Shown here piece after piece: positions 56,831 to 64,000 of a DNA stretch of 64,000 bases. A program made the position numbers and the translations under genes. The notes under the pieces are model-generated. The model was not told where the DNA came from, ran no database searches, and was given only the letters and a program-made list of their open reading frames with translations. This DNA is from VEQN01 sp036405975 (GTDB taxonomy: Bacteria > Patescibacteriota > Minisyncoccia > Phycocordibacterales > CAIZLB01), in assembly GCA_036405975.1 (NCBI GenBank), contig DASWWM010000013.1, positions 44,876 to 108,875 on the forward strand. The letters are read 5' to 3'. Position 1 is the stretch's first letter; the number at the start of each line of letters is the position of its first letter.

Positions 56831-59800
56831 ATGCGCCAGAAAAAGTATTTTTCTAGGTTCAAGGAGCCGCTAGCACCGCTCCCTAACCTGGTGGAAGGTC
56901 AGATCGAATCTTATAAATGGTTATTGGACAAGGGACTCAAGGAGGTATTCAGCGAGTTCGTGAATATCAAGGACTACTCGGACAAGAAGTTCGAGTTGGA
57001 CTTCACAGGCTTTGAGATCGTAGCTCCCAAGTATGACGAGTTTCATGCGAAGGAAAACAAGATGAACTTCGAAGGGGGCCTCAAGGTCATGGTAAAGCTC
57101 AAGAACAAGATCCTCGGCTCAACTAAGGAACAGGAGATCTTCATGGCCGACTTCCCGATGATGACGGACCACGGTACGTTCATCATTAACGGTATTGAGC
57201 GACTCATCGTTCCGCAGATCATCCGATCATACGGAGCCTTTTTCACGTCCCAGGAAGTGAAAGGCAAGAATTACTTTGGAGCGAAAATCATCCCTGCGCG
57301 AGGCGCATGGATCGAGATCGAGAGCGATGCCGACGGAGCTGTCTACGTTCGAATCGACAGAAAGCGAAAGTTCCCAGTGACTTCGCTTCTTCGATCGTTC
57401 GGAGTAGAGACTGACTCTGACATCAAGGATCTTTTCAAGGATAGCCAGTACGGAAAGCAGTATATCGAGGCGACTCTTGCGAAGGATCATGCAAAGACAA
57501 AAGAAGAAGCGTACATCGAAATCCACAAGCGACTTCGAGACGGAGACCTCGCTACGGCTGAAAATGCCCGAGACTTCTTCAACTCTCTCATGAGCGCGGA
57601 GCGATACGACCTTTCAAAGGTCGGACGATTCCGATTCAACCAGCGATTCGGCAAGGACATGGGTGAGAAGGCCCTCTCACAGATGACCCTTACAGTCGAT
57701 GACCTCGTATCTACGATCAAGATGCTCATCGAGCTCAACCATAACCCTCTTGCGGTTAAGGACGATATCGACCACCTCGGTTCCCGACGAGTGCGATTCG
57801 TAGGAGAGCTCCTCCAGCAGAAGATCCGAGTCGGTATGACTCAGATCAAGCGAAACATTCAGAACCGAATGTCTACTATTGATACGGATGCGAACCTTCC
57901 GGTTCAGTTCATCTCTCCTCGACCTCTCCAGGCTCGAATCAAGGAATTCTTCACGACGAACCAGCTATCGCAGTTCATGTCACAGGAAAATATCCTTGCG
58001 GAAATCGAACATCTCCGAAGAATCTCTGCCCTAGGACAGGGAGGTCTTACGCGAGAGCGAGCAGGTATCGAAGTTCGAGACGTACACCCTTCGCATTACG
58101 GACGAATCTGCCCGATTCATACGCCTGAAGGTCAGAACATCGGTCTCGTACTCCAGCTTGCGACATATGCGCGGGTAAACCACTTCGGTATGATCGAGAC
58201 TCCGTACGCAAAGGTTAAGGACGGAAAGATCACTAAGGAAATCGTATACCTCAATGCGCTTGAGGAAGAGGGGCATAAGATCGCCCATGCCGCTACTAAG
58301 TATGACGAAAAAGGCAATATCGAAGAGGAAATCGTGGAAGTTCGAATCAAGGGCGAGCCGGTTCTCATCAGCCGAGACGAAGTTGACTTCATCGACGTTG
58401 CTCCTGAGCAGGCATTCTCTATCTCGACTTCAATGATTCCATTCTTGAACCACGACGATGCCAACCGAGCGCTCATGGGTTCAAACATGCAGAAGCAGGC
58501 CACTCCTTGCATCGTTCCTGAGGCACCATTGGTTGCGACAGGTATCGAGGAGAAGGCTGCGCAGGATACGGGCCGAGTCATTCTTGCTCCTGAGGAAGGA
58601 ACCATCATTGCGGTAGACGCAAAGAAGATTGTTCTTAAGGGCGCAAAGAAGGAGCACGAGTTCCGACTTGCGACATACAGCCGAACGAACCAGTTCACGG
58701 CTTCTCATCAGCGACCAACGGTTTCTCTCAACCAGAAAGTCAAGCGAGGCGATGTCCTTGCTGACACATCTACGTCTGTAGACGGACAGATGGCTCTCGG
58801 GCAGAACTGCCTCATCGCCTTCATGGCATGGTCTGGAGCAAACTACGAAGATGCCATCATCCTTTCAGAGCGACTCGTTAAGGACTCTAAGTTCACAACG
58901 GTTCATATCGAGGAATTCGTCATCAATGTACGAGACACGAAGCTTGGTCCCGAAGTCACGACTCACGACATTCCAAACGTTGGCGAGAACCGACTGAAGA
59001 ATCTCGACGTAGACGGAGTCATCCGAGTGGGTGCCGAAGTTCGACCTGGCGATATCATCGTCGGAAAGATCACGCCTAAGACTGAGACTCAGCTTACGCC
59101 TGAAGAGCGACTTCTCCGATCAATCTTCGGAGAGAAGTCACGAGACGTGAAGGACACATCAAAGCGACTCGAAAACGGAAAGAAGGGACGAGTCATCGGC
59201 GTGAAGGTCTTCTCACGAGAGAAGGGCGACAAGCTCGACTCAGGAATCATCAAGCGAATCCACGTTGAGGTTGCGGTCCTCCGAAACATCTCAGTGGGTG
59301 ACAAGCTTGCCGGACGACACGGAAACAAGGGAGTTATCTCTCGAATCCTTCCTGTCGAAGACATGCCATTCATGGAAGACGGAACTCCTGTGGACATGAT
59401 CCTTACGCCGCTCGGTGTACCGTCTCGAATGAACCTCGGTCAGATCCTCGAGCTCCACCTCGGACTCGCGGCCAAGACTTTGAACTACCAGGCCGTAGTT
59501 CCTCCTTTTGCCGGAGCGACTGTAGACGAAGTTAAGAAGGAACTCGTAAATGCCGGTTTCAACGAAAGCGGCAAGATGAAGCTCTTCGACGGACGAACTG
59601 GAGAGAAGTTCGAGCAGGATATCGCGGTCGGATACATGTATATCCTCAAGCTTCACCACATGGTGGACGACAAGATCCACATGCGATCAATCGGTCCGTA
59701 CTCTCTCATCACGCAGCAGCCTCTTGGAGGAAAGGCGCAGGGAGGAGGACAGCGATTCGGAGAAATGGAAGTGTGGGCGCTCGCTGGTTACGGAGCCGCT

Positions 59801-60022
59801 CATACGCTCCGGGAAATGCTTACTATCAAGTCGGACGATATCCAGGGACGATCCCAGGCATTCGACTCGATCGTAAAGGGTCACAAGCTGCTCGAGCCAA
59901 ACGCTCCTGCGTCATTCAACGTACTTCTTTCAAACTTGAGAGGACTCGGAATCGACGTTGAGCTCAGAAACGAGGATGTGGAAGGTCGAATCATAGAAGC
60001 AACTGACGTACTCGAGGTCTAG
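56831..60022 (+). CDS. rpoB: RNA polymerase beta subunit
   Basis: 1063 aa, shorter than the 1342 aa of E. coli. Rifampicin-pocket region LSQFMSQENI...EHLRRISALGQGGLTRERAG, active-site region HPSHYGRICPIHTPEGQNIG, and C-terminal GGKAQGGGQRFGEMEVWAL are recognised. At the position of E. coli D516 there is Ser. Arg is almost wholly CGA (12 of 13 read between 57770 and 58085). ATG 56831 is preferred to 56825. Confidence 0.98.
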   Translation: MRQKKYFSRFKEPLAPLPNLVEGQIESYKWLLDKGLKEVFSEFVNIKDYSDKKFELDFTGFEIVAPKYDEFHAKENKMNFEGGLKVMVKLKNKILGSTKEQEIFMADFPMMTDHGTFIINGIERLIVPQIIRSYGAFFTSQEVKGKNYFGAKIIPARGAWIEIESDADGAVYVRIDRKRKFPVTSLLRSFGVETDSDIKDLFKDSQYGKQYIEATLAKDHAKTKEEAYIEIHKRLRDGDLATAENARDFFNSLMSAERYDLSKVGRFRFNQRFGKDMGEKALSQMTLTVDDLVSTIKMLIELNHNPLAVKDDIDHLGSRRVRFVGELLQQKIRVGMTQIKRNIQNRMSTIDTDANLPVQFISPRPLQARIKEFFTTNQLSQFMSQENILAEIEHLRRISALGQGGLTRERAGIEVRDVHPSHYGRICPIHTPEGQNIGLVLQLATYARVNHFGMIETPYAKVKDGKITKEIVYLNALEEEGHKIAHAATKYDEKGNIEEEIVEVRIKGEPVLISRDEVDFIDVAPEQAFSISTSMIPFLNHDDANRALMGSNMQKQATPCIVPEAPLVATGIEEKAAQDTGRVILAPEEGTIIAVDAKKIVLKGAKKEHEFRLATYSRTNQFTASHQRPTVSLNQKVKRGDVLADTSTSVDGQMALGQNCLIAFMAWSGANYEDAIILSERLVKDSKFTTVHIEEFVINVRDTKLGPEVTTHDIPNVGENRLKNLDVDGVIRVGAEVRPGDIIVGKITPKTETQLTPEERLLRSIFGEKSRDVKDTSKRLENGKKGRVIGVKVFSREKGDKLDSGIIKRIHVEVAVLRNISVGDKLAGRHGNKGVISRILPVEDMPFMEDGTPVDMILTPLGVPSRMNLGQILELHLGLAAKTLNYQAVVPPFAGATVDEVKKELVNAGFNESGKMKLFDGRTGEKFEQDIAVGYMYILKLHHMVDDKIHMRSIGPYSLITQQPLGGKAQGGGQRFGEMEVWALAGYGAAHTLREMLTIKSDDIQGRSQAFDSIVKGHKLLEPNAPASFNVLLSNLRGLGIDVELRNEDVEGRIIEATDVLEV

Positions 60023-60065
60023 CCACAGTCTCAGAAGCACTATTCAACCAACAAAGAATACAAAC

Positions 60066-63000
60066 ATGACTATCAAAAATCCTCTTACAATCAAAAACAA
60101 GGAACACTCGATCGACGAATTCAATTCAGTCGTATTGAAGCTCGCATCGCCTGACCGAATCCGAGAATGGTCTTACGGAGAAGTCACGAAGCCTGAGACG
60201 ATGAACTACCGAACTCAGCGATCCGAGAAGAACGGTCTCTTCGACGAGAAAATCTTCGGTCCTGAAAAGGATTACGAATGCTATTGCAGCAAGTACAAGG
60301 GAATCCGATACAAGGGAATCGTCTGTGAAAAATGTGGAGTAGAGCTCACGCGGTCTATCGTTCGACGAGAGCGAATGGGCCATATTGAGCTTTCTGTTCC
60401 TGTTGCTCACATCTGGTACCTCCGAACGCTTCCTTCGCGAATTGCCACTGTCCTCGGAATGAGCGCGGCTGACGTAGAAAAGGTGGTGTACTTCGCAGGT
60501 TACCTCGTAACTGCGGTAAACAAGGACGAGAAGGAGAAGCTTCTCAAGGAACTCGACGGCGAGTACAAGAACAAGGTCAAGTCTCTGAGCGATGAGAAGT
60601 CTCGAGAGGCTCTTACTGAGCTCCTCATGGGCGCAAAGCGAGAGATCGAAAGCATCGAGATCGGAAAGGTTCTCGATGAAGTCGAATACCATAAGTTCTC
60701 TCTCAAGTACGGCGTCTGCTTCACTGCAGGTATCGGTGCCGAGGCGGTATTCAATATTTTCAAGCAGCTCGATATGAAGAAGCTCCTTGTACAGCTCGAA
60801 GAAGGCCTTCAGAAGGTTTCTGCGGCTGAGCGAGAGAAGCTCATGCGACGAGTCAGCCTCGTGAAGTCAATGTCACGATCAGCGATCCGGCCTGAATGGA
60901 TGTTCATCAATGCTCTTCCGGTTATTCCGGCGGCACTTCGACCGATGGTTGCCCTCGAAGGAGGACGACATGCGACGTCTGACGTGAACGATCTCTACCG
61001 ACGAGTGATCAATCGAAACAACCGACTCAAGAAGCTCAAGGAGATCAATGCTCCGGATGTGATCCTTCGAAACGAGAAGCGAATCCTCCAGGAAGCCGTT
61101 GATGCCCTCATCGACAACTCGATCCGAAACGGAAGCACGGTATATGCCGGTCTCAATGCGGCACAGCGACGACCTCTCAAGTCTCTTGCGGACAACCTCA
61201 AGGGTAAGCGAGGCCTATTCCGACAGAACCTCCTCGGTAAGCGAGTGGACTACTCTGGACGATCAGTAATCGTAGTAGGCCCTGACCTCAAGCTCAACCA
61301 GTGCGGGCTTCCAAAGCATATGGCACTCGAGCTCTTCCGACCGTTCGTTATCTCTGAGCTCTTGAAGCGAGAGATGGCCTTCAACATCCGAGGCGCATCG
61401 CGACTTATCGATGACGGTATTCCGGAAGTTTGGGCGATCCTCGAGCAGGTGATCAAGAACAAGCGAGTGCTCCTCAACCGAGCTCCTACGCTTCACCGAC
61501 TCTCTATCCAGGCTTTCATGCCGGTCCTTATCGAAGGAAATGCGATCCAGGTACACCCTCTCGTATGTTCACCGTTCAACGCGGACTTCGACGGAGACAC
61601 CATGGCCGTTCACGTGCCGCTTTCTGAGGAAGCTCAGAAGGAAGCCGAGATGATCATGGAATCATCAAAGAACATCCTCAAGCCTGGTTCCGGAGACCCT
61701 ACGGTCACGAACAAGATGCTCGACATCGTTCTTGGATCATACTGGATGACAAAGAATGTCGCCGGAGAGCTTGGCGAAGGAAAGGTATTCGCGAGCCCTG
61801 AAGAGGCAGTTGCCGCACAGTCATATGGCATCGTCTCATACCGAGCGCAGATCAAGGTTCGGCCTGTCACTGAAGGCCCTCAGGCTGCAAAGTATGCAGA
61901 GTTCGAAGGCAAAGTATTCGATACGACTGTCGGACGAATCCTCTTCAACGAGCTTCTTCCTGCTGACTATCCATTCGTGAACAAGGAAATCACGAAGAGC
62001 GTCATGAACGGAATCATGGACGACATCATTACGCACCGAGGAATCGAGAACGTTCCTGCGCTTATCGACAGCGTCAAGACATTCGGTTTCAAGTATGCGA
62101 CACAGTCTGGAGTCACGTGGTCTATCGACGACGTAAAGGTTCCTGAAGGAAAGGCGGCCGTTATCGACGTCGCTCAGGAAAAGTCAGCAGAAGTCATCGG
62201 ACAGTACAATGAAGGACTTCTTTCAGAGGATGAGAAGACTCGAAAGAACGTCGAGATCTGGCAGGATGCCAAGGCCCAGGTTGAAAAGCTCGTCGAGCAG
62301 ACGATGGACAAGCGAAGCCCGGTTTACGACATGGTGAACTCAGGAGCCCGAGGTTCCCTCGGTAACCTTACGCAGATGGTAGGTATGAAGGGACTCATCT
62401 CGAACGCTCAGGGAGAGACAATCGAGCTTCCGATCGTATCGTCATTCAAGGAGGGACTTACTCCTATCGAGTACTTCGTAACGACTCACGGTGCGCGAAA
62501 GGGTATGACCGATACCGCCCTCAACACCGCTCGAGCCGGTTACCTTACGCGACGACTCTTCGTAGTGGCGCAGAGCGTCATGATCACGGAGGAAGATTGC
62601 GGAACTAAGGAAGGCGTAGCCATCCACCGAGTAGGGGCTTCAGGAATCGCGACTTCACTCGTGAAGAGCGTCACTGGACGAGTCCTCTCTAAGGATGTCA
62701 CAAATGCGACAGGCGAAGTTCTCTTCAAGCGAGGCCATCTCGTTTCAAAGGACGATGCCGGAATCCTCGAAAAGGCTGGCATCAATGAAGTTTCAGTGCG
62801 ATCGCCTCTTGCCTGCAAGACGGAGCAGGGCGTATGTACGCAGTGCTACGGATACGACCTCGGACGAAACAAGCTCGTCGAAGTGGGAGAAGCAGTCGGT
62901 ACGGTTGCCGCACAGGCGATCGGAGAGCCTGGTACTCAGCTTACGATGAGAACGTTCCACGCCGGAGGTGTGGCCGTTGTCGGAGGAGACATCACGGCCG

Positions 63001-63779
63001 GTCTTCCTCGAGTTGAAGAAATCTTCGACAACCGAACTCCGAAGAACCCGGCTATCATCGCCACTCATGACGGTGTCATCACTGAAGTGAAGGAGGTGAA
63101 CAAGGAGCGAATCATCAAGCTTCTTCCGGATGTTCCAACGAAGTCTAAGAAGGGAAGCGAAGTCGAGTACACATTCCACTATGCGCGAGTTCCAGTCGTA
63201 AAGATCGGACAGCATGTATCGAAGGGAGACTTCCTTACTGACGGTTCCGCTGACCTCGAAGAGCTCTTCGAGCTCGGAGGCCGAGAAAAGGCTCAGGAAT
63301 ACATCATCGCGGAAGCGAAGAAGATCTACGAGCTCCAGGGAGAGAACGTATCTCGAAAGCATCTTGAGGTGGTCGTCCGGGAAATGTTCGGACGAGTTCG
63401 AGTCAAGGAGACTGGAGATACTCAGTTCGCAGCGGGAGACTACGTTGAGAAGTTCGAGTTCGATGCGATCAACCGAGCGACAGTTGCATCAGGAGGAATC
63501 GAGGCGAAGGCCGTTCCGGTAATCATGGGTATCGCGGAAGCGTCACTCAACCGACGAAGCTTCCTCTCAGCGGCATCGTTCCAGCATACGAACCGAATGC
63601 TCATCTCTGCATCACTCAAGGCCAATAAGGATCCTCTCTACGGTATTATGGAAAACGTAATCATCGGACGATTGATCCCTGCAGGTACCGGATTCAAGGG
63701 AAGCGCGAAGAATCAGATGATTGAGGACTTCAGGTCTCAGATCATCGAGACGGAAGGCGAGAACGAAGTGCAGGCATAA
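60066..63779 (+). CDS. rpoC: RNA polymerase beta-prime subunit
   Basis: 1237 aa, shorter than the 1407 aa of E. coli. Zinc ribbon CYCSKYKGIRYKGIVCEKCG at the N-terminus, the catalytic Mg-binding NADFDGD in FNADFDGDTMAVHVPLS, the bridge-helix region, and the second zinc site CKTEQGVCTQCYGYD are present. It lies 43 bases after rpoB, in the same operon. Confidence 0.98.
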   Translation: MTIKNPLTIKNKEHSIDEFNSVVLKLASPDRIREWSYGEVTKPETMNYRTQRSEKNGLFDEKIFGPEKDYECYCSKYKGIRYKGIVCEKCGVELTRSIVRRERMGHIELSVPVAHIWYLRTLPSRIATVLGMSAADVEKVVYFAGYLVTAVNKDEKEKLLKELDGEYKNKVKSLSDEKSREALTELLMGAKREIESIEIGKVLDEVEYHKFSLKYGVCFTAGIGAEAVFNIFKQLDMKKLLVQLEEGLQKVSAAEREKLMRRVSLVKSMSRSAIRPEWMFINALPVIPAALRPMVALEGGRHATSDVNDLYRRVINRNNRLKKLKEINAPDVILRNEKRILQEAVDALIDNSIRNGSTVYAGLNAAQRRPLKSLADNLKGKRGLFRQNLLGKRVDYSGRSVIVVGPDLKLNQCGLPKHMALELFRPFVISELLKREMAFNIRGASRLIDDGIPEVWAILEQVIKNKRVLLNRAPTLHRLSIQAFMPVLIEGNAIQVHPLVCSPFNADFDGDTMAVHVPLSEEAQKEAEMIMESSKNILKPGSGDPTVTNKMLDIVLGSYWMTKNVAGELGEGKVFASPEEAVAAQSYGIVSYRAQIKVRPVTEGPQAAKYAEFEGKVFDTTVGRILFNELLPADYPFVNKEITKSVMNGIMDDIITHRGIENVPALIDSVKTFGFKYATQSGVTWSIDDVKVPEGKAAVIDVAQEKSAEVIGQYNEGLLSEDEKTRKNVEIWQDAKAQVEKLVEQTMDKRSPVYDMVNSGARGSLGNLTQMVGMKGLISNAQGETIELPIVSSFKEGLTPIEYFVTTHGARKGMTDTALNTARAGYLTRRLFVVAQSVMITEEDCGTKEGVAIHRVGASGIATSLVKSVTGRVLSKDVTNATGEVLFKRGHLVSKDDAGILEKAGINEVSVRSPLACKTEQGVCTQCYGYDLGRNKLVEVGEAVGTVAAQAIGEPGTQLTMRTFHAGGVAVVGGDITAGLPRVEEIFDNRTPKNPAIIATHDGVITEVKEVNKERIIKLLPDVPTKSKKGSEVEYTFHYARVPVVKIGQHVSKGDFLTDGSADLEELFELGGREKAQEYIIAEAKKIYELQGENVSRKHLEVVVREMFGRVRVKETGDTQFAAGDYVEKFEFDAINRATVASGGIEAKAVPVIMGIAEASLNRRSFLSAASFQHTNRMLISASLKANKDPLYGIMENVIIGRLIPAGTGFKGSAKNQMIEDFRSQIIETEGENEVQA

Positions 63780-63831
63780 GCCGCACATGACGGGCAGCAC
63801 GGGTTAAAGTATTAGTCCCTAATAACTTAAT

Positions 63832-63921
63832 CCGGCTGCCTTGCAGGGCCCTCTTTGCGGACTCATCCGACTGCGAAATGCAGGAGCGGAGGACGCAAAC
63901 AGGTTCGTGCAAGGCAGCCGG
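63832..63921. repeat. 90-nt structured inverted repeat between rpoC and dnaG
   Basis: Perfect 14-bp outer arms CCGGCTGCCTTGCA (63832-63845) and TGCAAGGCAGCCGG (63908-63921). The interior pairs TTTGCG/CGCAAA and ends in a CTGC-GAAAT-GCAG hairpin. There is no T-run, so it does not look like a simple terminator. Confidence 0.75.
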
Positions 63922-63938
63922 ACACCATTACGCATTAC

Positions 63939-64000
63939 ATGTCATCAGCAGCAGAACAAATAAAAGAGCGGCTGGGGATTGCCGAGGTGGTCGGTTCGTA
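63939..64000 (+). CDS. dnaG: DNA primase N-terminus (partial)
   Basis: Starts MSSAAEQIKERLGIAEVVGSY, matching the DnaG opening (IxxIKxRxDIxxVIxxYV). Only 20 codons lie in the window. The dnaG-rpoD neighbourhood is expected beyond the edge. Primase makes RNA primers at the replication fork. Confidence 0.75.
   Translation, partial: MSSAAEQIKERLGIAEVVGS

Noticed and set aside
56831..63779. Numerous antisense open frames within rpoB and rpoC
   Set aside because: They are shadows of the CGA-rich coding strand (TCG on the reverse strand gives Ser-rich frames) and match no family.

Overview
The window reads as a compact bacterial chromosome of roughly 50% GC, most likely a Candidate Phyla Radiation (Patescibacteria, Parcubacteria-like) lineage. 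That placement is my inference. It rests on a split transketolase, minimal PheS/PheT subunits, a very short EF-Ts, many tiny single-span membrane proteins, large secreted Ig/peptidoglycan-binding proteins, a pilin-like protein, and core genes packed with gaps of a few bases. The genetic code looks standard, but 58 of the 62 stop codons I can read are TAA or TAG. Arginine in the strongly expressed genes is written almost entirely as CGA.

Layout. 1-2700: end of a secreted protein, a membrane-anchored protein, gap. 2700-9250: RpiB, Rpe and the two transketolase halves, which make up most of a non-oxidative pentose phosphate pathway, then an FAD-linked dehydrogenase and a PfkB sugar kinase on the minus strand. 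9350-15650: L25, a lytic transglycosylase, L31, RF1, a pilin-like protein, S2, EF-Ts and tRNA-Thr. 15700-19700 (minus): a Gly-rich IPT/peptidoglycan-binding surface protein, a thioredoxin-like protein and a processive glycosyltransferase. 19860-22650: pheS-pheT. 22730-33450: a 1731-residue secreted delta-60-repeat protein, CapA, LemA, HtpX, aquaporin, a flavodoxin-fold reductase, DUF192 and RNase P RNA. 33540-36900: MurJ and a dsbB-dsbA-mscL gene set.

37000-41500 is the most accessory-looking part: a CooC-like P-loop ATPase, a 55-residue Cys-tailed peptide, a Fur-family regulator with a palindrome in its leader, and a YibE/F membrane protein with a His-rich tail. Together they look like an undescribed metal-handling locus. 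Next comes a stand-alone IMP-cyclohydrolase domain with foreign codon usage. 41650-49450: TypA, a MacA/MacB-like efflux operon and a class C beta-lactamase-like protein. 49500-56600: LepA, a FtsB-like protein, glutaredoxin, FKBP, tRNA-Arg, an rRNA-type methyltransferase, tRNA-Phe, a KH protein and TrmD. 56600-64000: a rpoB-rpoC operon with an attenuator-like leader, a large structured inverted repeat, and the start of dnaG.

Many genes carry a good -10 hexamer ending only 6-12 bases before the start codon, so leaderless or nearly leaderless mRNAs appear common. I saw no CRISPR array, insertion sequence, prophage or rRNA operon.
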